A DNA stretch of 14,571 nucleotides from Intestinimonas aquisgranensis. Its GTDB lineage: Bacteria; Bacillota; Clostridia; Oscillospirales; Oscillospiraceae. Below are positions 7,766-14,148 of this stretch, piece by piece (the stretch's first letter is position 1; each line of letters opens with the position of its first letter). The notes beneath the pieces are model-generated. The model saw only the letters and a list, made by a program, of their open reading frames with translations. It did not search any database and was not told the DNA's origin. The stretch is from the NCBI GenBank assembly GCA_020687605.1, contig JAJEQY010000087.1, positions 1 to 14,571 on the forward strand, read 5' to 3'. The position numbers and the translations under genes were made by a program.

Positions 7766-9088
7766 TTACGGTTCGAGCCGGCTCAGGTCCCGGGGGAACA
7801 GGCTGGCGTAGCGCACGTTGTCCAGGCCGCACAGCTGCATGGTCAGCCGCTCCAGGCCGATGCCCAGGCCGCCGTGGGGCGGCATGCCATGCTTGTGGAT
7901 CATGAGATAGCTCTCGAACTCCGCTGGGTCCATGCCCAAGCGCTCCATCTTGGCCACCTGCTGGCCGTAGTCGTGGATGCGCTGGCCGCCGGTGGTGACC
8001 TCCAGTCCCCGGAAGAGGAGGTCGAAGGAGAGGGTGTATCTGGGATCGTCGGGGTCGTCCATGGCGTAGAAGGGCCGCTTCTTGCCGGGGTAGTGGGTGA
8101 CAAAGACGAAGTCGCTCCCCCACTCCTCCCGGGCGTAGCGCCCGATGGCGTGCTCCTCCTCAGGCTCCAGGTCATAGGGGTCCCGGATCTGGTAGCCGTA
8201 CTTCTCCGCCGCCAGGCGCTTGGCCTCGTCGAAGCGGACGGCGGGAATCTGGACCACCTCGGGGATGGCCAGCTTCAGCCGGGCGATATCGTCGGCGTAC
8301 TCCCGCTTCAGAAGGTCCATGGCATACCGGAGGAAGCCCGTCTCCATCTCCATCACGTCGGCAAAGGACTGGATAAAGCCCATCTCGAAGTCCATGGAGG
8401 TGTACTCGTTGAGGTGGCGGGCGGTGGAGTGCTTCTCCGCCCGGAAGACGGGCGCCACCTCGTAGACCCGCTCGTAGACCCCTACCATGGTCTGCTTGTA
8501 GAACTGGGGGGACTGGGCCAGGAAGGCCTTGCGGCCGAAGTAGTCCAGGCGGAAGATGTTGGAGCCGCCCTCCGCCCCGGCGTGGACGATCTTGGGGGTG
8601 TGGACCTCGGTAAAACCCTCTCTCTGGAGATACTCCCGAAAGGCCCGGCTCAAAGCGGCCTGGACACGGAAGACACTGCGCTCCCGCAGGTGCCGCAGCA
8701 GCACCGGCCGCAGGCCCAGCTCGGTGTCCAGGTTGATATTGAGCTTGGCTTTAGCCACCGGCACCGGCATGGGCTCCGCCGGCCGGGAGAGGACCTCCAC
8801 CGACTCCGCCGCCAGCTCCACGCCGCCGGGGGCCCGGGGCTCCTCACGGAGGGTGCCCGTCACCGTGACGGCAGCCTCCTCCGGGACCTGACTGAGGTCC
8901 AGACCGCCGCACACACATTGGAGCAGGCCGTCCCGGAGCCGTAGCTTCAGGAAGGTGAGCCCGCCGCCCACAGACTGCTTCACGTGGACCATACCAGAGA
9001 CCTGAACGGTCTGGTTTCGCCGTCCGCCCTCCAGGATGTCGTTGTACGCCAGTCCTCCGCTCGTCTTGGTCCCAGTGATGAATTCCAT
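7766..9088 (-). CDS. aspS: Aspartyl-tRNA synthetase, archaeal-type, predicted non-discriminating (Asp/Asn)
   Basis: A 440-aa class IIb synthetase, much shorter than the roughly 590-aa bacterial AspRS and without its GAD insertion, so it belongs to the archaeal-type (AspS2) group. An OB-fold anticodon domain spans about 25-105; catalytic motifs follow: QSPQFYKQ at 192, motif 2 FRAEK at 215-219 with RHLNEYTSMDFE, and motif 3 GIGLERL at 409-415. Two positions linked in archaeal AspRS to discrimination between tRNA(Asp) and tRNA(Asn) (Trp26 and Lys85 of the Thermococcus enzyme) align here with H35 and P87, the non-discriminating pattern. It would thus make Asp-tRNA(Asn) for the GatCAB encoded just downstream. 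I chose the ATG at 9088 because AAAGGA lies 10 nt before it; the in-frame GTG at 9097 has only 1 nt spacing. A T-box leader controls it. Confidence 0.93.
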   Translation of the reverse strand: MEFITGTKTSGGLAYNDILEGGRRNQTVQVSGMVHVKQSVGGGLTFLKLRLRDGLLQCVCGGLDLSQVPEEAAVTVTGTLREEPRAPGGVELAAESVEVLSRPAEPMPVPVAKAKLNINLDTELGLRPVLLRHLRERSVFRVQAALSRAFREYLQREGFTEVHTPKIVHAGAEGGSNIFRLDYFGRKAFLAQSPQFYKQTMVGVYERVYEVAPVFRAEKHSTARHLNEYTSMDFEMGFIQSFADVMEMETGFLRYAMDLLKREYADDIARLKLAIPEVVQIPAVRFDEAKRLAAEKYGYQIRDPYDLEPEEEHAIGRYAREEWGSDFVFVTHYPGKKRPFYAMDDPDDPRYTLSFDLLFRGLEVTTGGQRIHDYGQQVAKMERLGMDPAEFESYLMIHKHGMPPHGGLGIGLERLTMQLCGLDNVRYASLFPRDLSRLEP

Positions 9089-9132
9089 ACCGTTCACGTC
9101 CTTTCAGCTGTATTTTGGGGTGTTTTACCGTC

Positions 9133-9179
9133 AAAAAATAAAAAAACGCCCCGGAGCTGCTTACAACAGCTTCGGGACG
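9133..9179 (-). terminator. Regulated intrinsic terminator of the T-box leader
   Basis: Minus-strand arms at 9167-9179 and 9147-9159 (13 positions, one T-G pair and one A/C mismatch) close a 7-nt loop and are followed by seven T, one A and six T. The 5' arm lies just past the T-box antiterminator sequence, as expected for mutually exclusive structures. Confidence 0.9.
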
Positions 9180-9402
9180 GAAAAATCCGCGGTACCACCC
9201 AAAGTTTGCCGCTTCACCCTTGAAACGGCCCCTTGTCTCCCTTAACGCGGGAACACGTGGAACCCTCCCCTGCCCACAGCAGGCTCGAATCCCCGGCTCG
9301 CGGAGTGTTGCGCCTCCCCATCCTGCCGGACCGGGCTCTCAGTCGGTGACCCGGATTCTCTGGCGGCCCTCACAGGGGGCGGTCTCGTTCATCGCCTTTG
9401 TT
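9133..9402 (-). promoter_or_regulatory. T-box riboswitch leader of the aspS-gatCAB operon (specifier probably AAC, Asn)
   Basis: The leader has the conserved T-box sequence GGGTGGTACCGCGGA (9186-9200), which forms the antiterminator with the tRNA CCA end, followed by a terminator with a long T-run. Upstream lie Stem I elements: AGAGA, then an apical arm GGG...CTGAGAGCCC. The likely specifier loop reads GCGCAACACTCCGCG at 9297-9311, giving AAC (Asn) as the best specifier; CAA (Gln) overlaps it by two bases. Uncharged tRNA(Asn) would favour readthrough into aspS and gatCAB. The T-box is certain; the specifier comes from hand alignment and is less sure. Confidence 0.93.
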
Positions 9403-9408
9403 GGACGT

Positions 9409-9437
9409 AGTATATGCGCTTTTCCGCAAAATGTCAA
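9409..9437 (-). promoter_or_regulatory. Sigma-A promoter of the aspS-gatCAB operon
   Basis: Perfect -35 TTGACA (9432-9437) and -10 TATACT (9409-9414) on the minus strand with an ideal 17-bp spacer. Transcription should start near 9402, giving a leader of about 310 nt before the aspS start. Confidence 0.9.
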
Positions 9438-9482
9438 CTCCTAATTTTTCTGTGGAAACAGGTTTTTGTCTACGTGATTTTA

Positions 9483-9491
9483 TGCTATACT
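9483..9491 (+). promoter_or_regulatory. Extended -10 promoter of the uracil-DNA glycosylase gene
   Basis: TGCTATACT (9483-9491) is a TG-extended -10. The matching -35 region is weak (TTTTTG at 9463-9468, 17-bp spacer). The start point would lie near 9498, about 38 nt before the start codon. It is back to back with the aspS promoter. Confidence 0.5.
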
Positions 9492-9535
9492 GCTTATGCG
9501 TTCCATTCCCCACCAAGAAAAGAGGCGTTTGAACG

Positions 9536-10147
9536 ATGCTCAACTGGACCGATCTGGAGGCCGCCTGCAGCGGCTGCCGGAACTGTTCTCTGTGCGAAAC
9601 AAGACACCACGTGGTCTTTGGCGAGGGGTTCCGCACCGCCGACCTCATGTTCATCGGCGAGGGCCCCGGCGAGCAGGAAGATCTCACCGGCCGTCCCTTT
9701 GTGGGCCGGGCCGGACAATTTCTGGACGAGATGCTCTCCATCATCGACCTGGACCGCTCCCGCTATTTCATCGGCAACATGGTCAAGTGCCGTCCCCCAC
9801 AAAACCGCGACCCCCTCAATACCGAGATCGAGGCCTGCATCGGCTACCTCCGCAACCAGGTGGCCCTGATCCGGCCCAAGATCATCGTCTGTCTGGGCCG
9901 TATCGCCGCCATACGGCTGATCCGGGAGGATTTTAAGATCACCCGGGAGCATGGTCAGTGGTTCGAGAAGGCCGGGGTCCACATGATGGCCATGTACCAC
10001 CCTTCCGCCCTTCTCCGGGACCCGCGGAAACGGCCCGAAGCTTTTGAAGATCTGAAAAAGCTGCAGGCCAAGATTTGGGAGGTCTGTCCCGAGACCTACG
10101 CGGGTGTGGTCCCCCTGGGTCGGAACGCCGGGAGGACCCCGTCATGA
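9536..10147 (+). CDS. udg: Type-4 (family 4) uracil-DNA glycosylase, Fe-S containing
   Basis: A 203-aa base-excision repair enzyme that removes uracil arising from cytosine deamination or dUTP misincorporation. Four Cys suited to a [4Fe-4S] cluster are present: C14 and C17 (CRNCSLCETR, with extra C11 and C20 nearby), C85 in VKCRPP and C101 in EACIGYL. Motif 1 is GEGPGEQED (41-49), followed by GRPFVGRAGQFLDEML, NMVKCRPPQNRDP, and the C-terminal HPSALLR loop (155-161). This set defines family 4 rather than family 1 Ung. The ATG at 9536 has a modest AGAGG about 10 nt upstream. The stop overlaps the next start as ATGA, so translation of the DUF1275 gene is coupled to it. Length matches the family; the last 25 residues are less conserved in character. 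Confidence 0.93.
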   Translation: MLNWTDLEAACSGCRNCSLCETRHHVVFGEGFRTADLMFIGEGPGEQEDLTGRPFVGRAGQFLDEMLSIIDLDRSRYFIGNMVKCRPPQNRDPLNTEIEACIGYLRNQVALIRPKIIVCLGRIAAIRLIREDFKITREHGQWFEKAGVHMMAMYHPSALLRDPRKRPEAFEDLKKLQAKIWEVCPETYAGVVPLGRNAGRTPS

Positions 10148-10818
10148 CAGAACGCTCCATCCAAATGTCTGAAGCCTACTCCCTAGGTGCCCTGCTCACC
10201 GTAGGCGGTGGCTTTCTGGACGCCTATACCTACTTTACCCGGGGTGGCGTCTTTTCCAACGCCCAGACCGGCAATCTGGTACTGCTGGCCATCCGGCTGG
10301 CCCAGGGTGACCTGACCGCTCTCCCACGTTACCTGCCCCCTATCCTGTCCTTCGCTCTGGGTATCGTGGTGGCTGAACTGATCCGGGACCATTTCCGTGT
10401 CTCCCACTCACTCCACTGGCGGCAGGCGGTGGTAGCATTGGAGGCCCTCATTCTTCTGGTCACCGCCTTTCTTCCTCAGGGGCCGTGGGACAGCGCCGTC
10501 AACGCCGCTGTCTCCTTCGTCTGTGCCATGCAGGTGGAGGCTTTTCGTAAAATCCGTGGCAACGCACTGGCCACCACCATGTGCACCGGTAATCTGCGCA
10601 GCGGTACCGAGCTTCTTTACCACGGCCTCCGTGGCCGGGACACCACTGCCCTGAAGCGCAGCTTCCAGTACTACGGCATCATTCTGTGCTTCCTGTTGGG
10701 CGGCGCCTTGGGGGTCTGGGCCACCGACGTGCTGGCCGAACAGGCCATTCTCCTCTGCTGCGGCATGCTGGTCATCATTTTCCTGGCCATGTTCCGGGCG
10801 CCTCAAGAAGCAGCCTGA
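10144..10818 (+). CDS. DUF1275 (YoaK-like) integral membrane protein
   Basis: A 224-aa multi-pass membrane protein of unknown function. The family signature near the start is clear: GGGFLDAYTYFTRGGVFSNAQTGNLVLLAI (residues 21-50), and a second internal match CTGNLR occurs near 159. About six membrane helices are predicted from hydrophobic blocks at roughly 12-30, 38-52, 67-85, 97-113, 117-130 and 180-220. The ATG at 10144 overlaps the udg stop (ATGA) and GGGAGGA lies about 8 nt upstream. A longer in-frame start at 10075 would lie inside udg and is unlikely. Transport has been suggested for this family but nothing here shows a substrate. The link with a DNA-repair gene is positional only. Confidence 0.88.
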   Translation: MTERSIQMSEAYSLGALLTVGGGFLDAYTYFTRGGVFSNAQTGNLVLLAIRLAQGDLTALPRYLPPILSFALGIVVAELIRDHFRVSHSLHWRQAVVALEALILLVTAFLPQGPWDSAVNAAVSFVCAMQVEAFRKIRGNALATTMCTGNLRSGTELLYHGLRGRDTTALKRSFQYYGIILCFLLGGALGVWATDVLAEQAILLCCGMLVIIFLAMFRAPQEAA

Positions 10819-10835
10819 AGAAAAAAGTACAGAAA

Positions 10836-10866
10836 AAAGCTCCGGATCATTGAGATCCGGAGCTTT
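10836..10866. terminator. Bidirectional intrinsic terminator
   Basis: A perfect 13-bp stem (AAAGCTCCGGATC with GATCCGGAGCTTT) around the 5-nt loop ATTGA lies between two converging genes, 17 nt after the DUF1275 stop and 3 nt after the stop of the facing gene. On the minus strand it is followed by TTTCTGTACTTTTTTC, the stronger T-tract; on the plus strand only the stem's own TTT follows. Confidence 0.88.
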
Positions 10867-10869
10867 CTG

Positions 10870-11430
10870 TTATGTTCCCTTTTTGTTCGTGTCTGAGCCA
10901 TCATCCGTCTGTTTCTGCTCCAGCCGGTGATCTGGGAGCACAGCGTTGACCCCAAAGGCAATGGCCACCCCAACCACCGTCTCAATGATCCGCGCGGCAG
11001 CGTAATAATAGCGCTCCACACCTGTCATATCGTTGATCAGAATGACACAGGGCACGATGCAGGCCATACCACAGGCGGTGGGCCGCTGAATGAGCAGACA
11101 CACCCAAATCCCGGCCACACAGACCAGTCCCAAAATGACGGTCTTAACGAGAGGCTGCCGTGCAATTTCCCCTAAGGACAGGGCCAGCACACCCAGAGCA
11201 CCGCCCACAGCCACCCCGATGAATCGGGATATCCCCTGCTGCATGGTCTGCCCCAACGAGCTCTGCATGCACACCACACAGGCGATACAGGCGTACATAG
11301 GGCCGATCTGTCCCAGGATACCGCCCAGTTCCGTGCGATAAAGGAGCCCAAAGGGCACAAAGACCAGGTAGGAGAGCATAACAGCCACTGCCGTTTTAAC
11401 GGTGCGCATCCCCACGCCGGGGAGTTTCAT
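10870..11430 (-). CDS. Aromatic-acid-exporter-like (ArAE/FUSC family) membrane protein
   Basis: A 186-aa integral membrane protein, with hydrophobic segments at about 10-30, 40-57, 68-86, 95-114, 118-134 and 147-165. The last segment and its lead-in (ARIIETVVGVAIAFGVNAVLP) match the R-x-x-E-T-x-x-G-x-x-x-A...N pattern of the FUSC/ArAE N-terminal domain, and the short charged tail (EQKQTDDGSDTNKKGT) lacks the large cytoplasmic half of longer family members. Similar short proteins are annotated as aromatic acid exporters; the substrate here is not known. The ATG at 11430 has AAGGAGG about 9 nt upstream; a longer start would run into ybaB. It begins 13 nt after ybaB and is last in the dnaX operon, where recR would be expected. 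Confidence 0.75.
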   Translation of the reverse strand: MKLPGVGMRTVKTAVAVMLSYLVFVPFGLLYRTELGGILGQIGPMYACIACVVCMQSSLGQTMQQGISRFIGVAVGGALGVLALSLGEIARQPLVKTVILGLVCVAGIWVCLLIQRPTACGMACIVPCVILINDMTGVERYYYAAARIIETVVGVAIAFGVNAVLPDHRLEQKQTDDGSDTNKKGT

Positions 11431-11443
11431 GGTGCGGCCCTCC

Positions 11444-11791
11444 TTAGAACGGCAGGTTGAGGCCTCCGGTGATCTGACCCATGGCGGAGGCCGCATCAGA
11501 GGAAGCGGCACGCATGGCCTCGTTCACCGCCGCCACGATGAGGTCCTGGAGCATCTCCACATCGTCGGGGTCCACAGCCTCGGGGTCGATGGCGATGGCC
11601 TTGAGCTCATGCTTACCGCTCACTGTGGCGGAAACCACGCCGCCGCCGGCCTGGGCAGTGTACTCCTTGTTCTCCAGCTCAGCCTGCATTCTCTGCATGT
11701 CCTGCTGCATCTTCTGGGCCTGCTTAATCATATTCATGTTGATGCCGCCACCCATACCGCCCATGCCGCGGCTGCCGAATCCCTTTGCCAT
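11444..11791 (-). CDS. ybaB: YbaB/EbfC-family nucleoid-associated protein
   Basis: A 115-aa DNA-binding protein that forms tweezer-like dimers on the nucleoid. After a Gly/Met-rich start (GFGSRGMGGMGGGINMNM) comes a long helix MIKQAQKMQQDMQRMQAELENKEY, then the core AQAGGGVVSATVSGKHELKAIAIDPEAVDPDDVEMLQDLIVAAVNEAMRAA (written here only to show the family pattern of a beta sheet followed by a helix), and a Gly-rich end. The ATG at 11791 has AAGGAG about 9 nt upstream. It starts 6 nt after the dnaX stop, the usual dnaX-ybaB coupling. Length is typical. Confidence 0.95.
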   Translation of the reverse strand: MAKGFGSRGMGGMGGGINMNMIKQAQKMQQDMQRMQAELENKEYTAQAGGGVVSATVSGKHELKAIAIDPEAVDPDDVEMLQDLIVAAVNEAMRAASSDAASAMGQITGGLNLPF

Positions 11792-11797
11792 TGTTCG

Positions 11798-13525
11798 TCA
11801 CTCCTTGATGGTAATGTTATCAAACTGCCGACCCATGGCCAGCAGATCGTCCAGATTGTCATGGGTGGACGCAGACGTCCCGGCAGGGGGCTTCCCTACC
11901 CTGGCCTGTACCCGGACCGCCTCGCCCAGTTTGGCTTGGGCCAGAATCCGGATCGCCTCCAGCACCGCCGGACGGCTCACTACGCCCTTCACCAACTCGT
12001 CGTCTACCCACAGTGTGAGGACCCCGGGTTCCAGATGGCCCTGGACCATACTGCTATTTCCCAGGAAAGACCAGGCGTTCCGAGGCACTTTGTCCCGTAA
12101 CGCCGGGGCCAGTGCCCGCCAGAAACTCCCATCGTCAGTTGTTCCAGCCGCCGCTGGAACCGCTGTCGTCTGCTGCTGAATCGAGGCACTTGGGGACTCC
12201 GTTTTCACCGGTGCGGTCGGGACCTCTTCCACCTCAGCCGGTGTCTCCGAGACTTGCGCAGCAGCTCTTTCTCCAGCAGGCGTTTCTACTTGCGTATAGC
12301 TCGTATCCAACGATTTTTCTAAATGCTCAGACTCGGTTTTCTGTAATGTGGAAACACTTTGCACTTGCATCATAGGCACACCGACCGAGAGCTGCTGCTC
12401 CACCCGGTCCAGCCGGGCAGAGAGGGCCTGGATGCTCTCGTCCAGACGTTCGTCGCACAGCCGCATCAGGCAAAGCTCGGCATCCGTACGCCGGTTGCTG
12501 CTTCGGGGCAGGTCGGCCAGAACTTCCTGGAGTACTGTCAGTATCCAAACCAGCCGGGGGGCTGTAAAATGTTCAGAGAGCCCCCGCATGGTGGTCTCGT
12601 CCCAGTTTCCGCTGAGGAGGGCGCTTCCCGACCGTGGAGCTGTCTTTCGGATGAGCAAGTCCCTGGTCAGGGCGGACAGCTCTCCCAGTACCGTAGAGAC
12701 ATCTTTACCGCCGCTGTACAGCCGGGCCAGGTCCTCCAGGGCTCCTTGCGTATCCCGCTTGGCCACCATACCCATGAGCTTTGCCGACTCCAGATTGCCC
12801 GCCAGGCCCAGGGCATCCAGGATGCGCCCCTCGTCCACCGGCCCGTCGGTGCCGGCACACTGGTCCAATAAGGACAGAGCGTCCCGCAGTCCACCGTCAG
12901 CCAGCCGGGCCAGCAGCGATGCCCCTTCGGTGGTGAGCTGGATCCCTTCCTGCCCCGCCACATAGTGGAGACGGGCGGCGATATCGCCGGGCAGGATGCG
13001 CTGGAAGGAGAACTGCTGGCAGCGGGATTTAATGGTAGCAGGGACCTTGTGGAGCTCGGTAGTTGCCAGAATAAACATGAGGTGCTCAGGAGGCTCCTCC
13101 AAAATCTTCAATAGTGCGTTGAAGGCAGCGGTAGAGAGCATGTGGACCTCGTCCACAATGTAGACCCGCTTGCGGACGGCGGCAGGGGTATAGACGGCCT
13201 CGTCCCGGAGGGCACGGACCTGGTCCACACCGTTGTTGGAGGCGGCGTCCAACTCCAGCACATCCAGGATGGAGCCGTTTTCAATGCCCCGGCAGGCATC
13301 ACACTGGTTGCAGGGGTTGCCGTCCACGGGGTGCTCACAGTTGACGGCCCTGGCCAGAATTTTGGCGCAGGTCGTCTTGCCGGTGCCCCGGGTGCCGGTA
13401 AATAAGTACGCGTGGGAGAGGCGGCCGGTAGCCACCTGTCGCTTCAGCGTCTCTGTGATATGTGTCTGGCCCACCACATCGTCAAAGGTGCGGGGCCTCC
13501 ACTTCCGGTAGAGTGCCTGATACAA
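11798..13525 (-). CDS. dnaX: DNA polymerase III subunits gamma/tau (clamp loader)
   Basis: A 575-aa replication protein, the ATPase core of the beta-clamp loader. The start LYQALYRKWRPRTFDDVVGQ is the family N-terminus, with TTG read as Met. Walker A is GTRGTGKTT (44-52); the zinc site is C63, C72, C75, C78; Walker B is VYIVDEVHML with D125-E126; the NALLKILEEPP sensor region and SRC arginine finger follow. From about residue 390 the tail is a low-complexity Thr/Glu/Pro-rich linker, then a C-terminal domain (SFWRALAPALRDKVPRNAW onward) as in tau. I chose the TTG at 13525 because GGGAGGG lies 7 nt before it and it matches the family start; the longer upstream frame lacks conservation and runs into the SRP RNA terminator. 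I saw no run of six or more A for a gamma-producing frameshift. Confidence 0.96.
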   Translation of the reverse strand: MYQALYRKWRPRTFDDVVGQTHITETLKRQVATGRLSHAYLFTGTRGTGKTTCAKILARAVNCEHPVDGNPCNQCDACRGIENGSILDVLELDAASNNGVDQVRALRDEAVYTPAAVRKRVYIVDEVHMLSTAAFNALLKILEEPPEHLMFILATTELHKVPATIKSRCQQFSFQRILPGDIAARLHYVAGQEGIQLTTEGASLLARLADGGLRDALSLLDQCAGTDGPVDEGRILDALGLAGNLESAKLMGMVAKRDTQGALEDLARLYSGGKDVSTVLGELSALTRDLLIRKTAPRSGSALLSGNWDETTMRGLSEHFTAPRLVWILTVLQEVLADLPRSSNRRTDAELCLMRLCDERLDESIQALSARLDRVEQQLSVGVPMMQVQSVSTLQKTESEHLEKSLDTSYTQVETPAGERAAAQVSETPAEVEEVPTAPVKTESPSASIQQQTTAVPAAAGTTDDGSFWRALAPALRDKVPRNAWSFLGNSSMVQGHLEPGVLTLWVDDELVKGVVSRPAVLEAIRILAQAKLGEAVRVQARVGKPPAGTSASTHDNLDDLLAMGRQFDNITIKE

Positions 13526-13532
13526 CGTCCAT

Positions 13533-13539
13533 CCCTCCC
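13533..13539 (-). promoter_or_regulatory. Ribosome binding site deciding the TTG start of dnaX
   Basis: GGGAGGG lies 7 nt before TTG at 13525. An ATG begins right at the end of this site but is out of frame with dnaX, so it cannot be the start. The site directly abuts the T-run of the hairpin at 13548-13586. Confidence 0.8.
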
Positions 13540-13586
13540 AAAACAGCAAGAGAGGGACGCGGTTGCGCCGTGCCCCTCCCTCTCTT
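13540..13586 (-). terminator. Hairpin between SRP RNA and dnaX, probable SRP RNA terminator or attenuator
   Basis: A perfect 10-bp outer stem (13548-13557 with 13577-13586) encloses an imperfect inner arm containing CGG and CCG. On the minus strand it is followed by GCTGTTTTGGG. The T-run is short, so partial readthrough into dnaX is likely; only a weak promoter candidate (TTGTTC, 17 bp, GATAAG at 13584-13612) exists between SRP RNA and dnaX. Confidence 0.6.
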
Positions 13587-13609
13587 ATCCAACTTCTTCC
13601 GACGCAGAA

Positions 13610-13884
13610 CAAGACCGCACACCGGTCTTTGAATACTACGCTATGTCCGTAACCCAGGTAGCCAGCTCAAGAACGGCAACCCTGCGGCACACGGAAGGAT
13701 CCGCTTAATGCTGCTCGGTTCCCCGCCTGACATGGTTCACGGGTTTCCGTTGCGCAGGACCAATCTATCATCGCCGCTTACCTGGGGCAGACGACACATC
13801 GCAGCTCCGGGGACCGGGATTCATCCCTGCTGTAGCGGGTTGCAGGTACAGGGCACCGCTATCTCCCCAACTAGTGCGGCCTTG
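13610..13884 (-). ncRNA. ffs: Signal recognition particle RNA, large type with Alu domain
   Basis: The RNA scaffold of the SRP, which binds Ffh and targets nascent membrane proteins. The Alu domain near the 5' end reads GGGGAGATAGCGGTGCCCTG and then TACCTGCAA, almost as in Bacillus scRNA. The Ffh-binding helix 8 reads GTCAGGCGGGGAACCGAGCA; its GGAA tetraloop is at 13719-13722 and is closed by GG/CC instead of the CC/GG of Bacillus, a compensated change. The linking segment TGTGCCGCAGGGTTGCC is also conserved. The ends are set from the closing helix: 5' CAAGGCCGCAC pairs with 3' GTGCGGTCTTG, giving about 275 nt, close to the 271 nt of Bacillus. It lies just upstream of dnaX, as in Bacillus. 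Exact mature ends are inferred. Confidence 0.95.
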
Positions 13885-13929
13885 CTCTGCGCCGGACCAC
13901 GACCGGGTCCGGCAAAGCCAGTATAGGGT

Positions 13930-13958
13930 ATTGTACTACACTTTCCGCAATTTATCAA
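13930..13958 (-). promoter_or_regulatory. Sigma-A promoter of the SRP RNA
   Basis: TTGATA (13953-13958) and TACAAT (13930-13935) on the minus strand are 17 bp apart, each one base from consensus. Transcription would begin near 13923, so the precursor carries about 40 nt before the mature 5' end. Confidence 0.82.
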
Positions 13959-13987
13959 TCCCGTTTTTCTGCTTTGCAAAAAAAGGC

Positions 13988-14015
13988 TTTACAAAACTTA
14001 GAATTATGCTATAAT
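13988..14015 (+). promoter_or_regulatory. Sigma-A promoter of the tRNA locus
   Basis: TTTACA (13988-13993) and a perfect TATAAT (14010-14015) with a 16-bp spacer and a TG-extended -10 (TGCTATAAT). It faces away from the SRP promoter and would start near 14022, reading through the tRNA-like fragment into tRNA-Ala. Confidence 0.75.
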
Positions 14016-14113
14016 ATTGTCCGTTGAGTCAGCATCTTGAGGCATTCTGCCCATGATTCATCTCCTTCGCCGTATTTATTGGCATAACTTTTTTGGTCAA
14101 AAAAATTGCATCT

Positions 14114-14148
14114 GGGCCTGTAGCGCAGTTGGGAGCGCAAAGGGTTCG
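14114..14148 (+). pseudogene. Truncated tRNA-like sequence (5' half only)
   Basis: The first 35 bases align with the intact tRNA-Ala 102 bp downstream at 28 of 35 positions: acceptor 5' strand GGGCCTG, TA, D-arm GCGC-AGTTGGGA-GCGC (a valid 4-bp stem), then AAGGG and TTCG. No matching 3' strand for the anticodon stem, T-arm or acceptor follows; the sequence turns AT-rich. It therefore cannot fold as a tRNA. It looks like the remnant of a duplicated or disrupted tRNA gene. Confidence 0.65.

Noticed and set aside
6001..7905. A 634-aa open frame on the plus strand across gatA and gatC
   Set aside because: It is a Gly/Val/Leu-rich shadow of conserved minus-strand genes in high-GC DNA. It has no recognisable domain.
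7874..8944. A 356-aa plus-strand frame opposite aspS
   Set aside because: Antisense shadow of a conserved synthetase gene with biased composition.
11798..12400. Programmed frameshift making a short gamma form of DnaX
   Set aside because: The longest A-run on the coding strand that I see here is five; there is no A-AAA-AAG type slippery heptamer.
13584..13612. Separate dnaX promoter (TTGTTC, 17 bp, GATAAG)
   Set aside because: Both boxes are weak, the -10 overlaps the foot of the terminator hairpin, and the -35 lies inside the SRP RNA closing helix. Kept only as a note.
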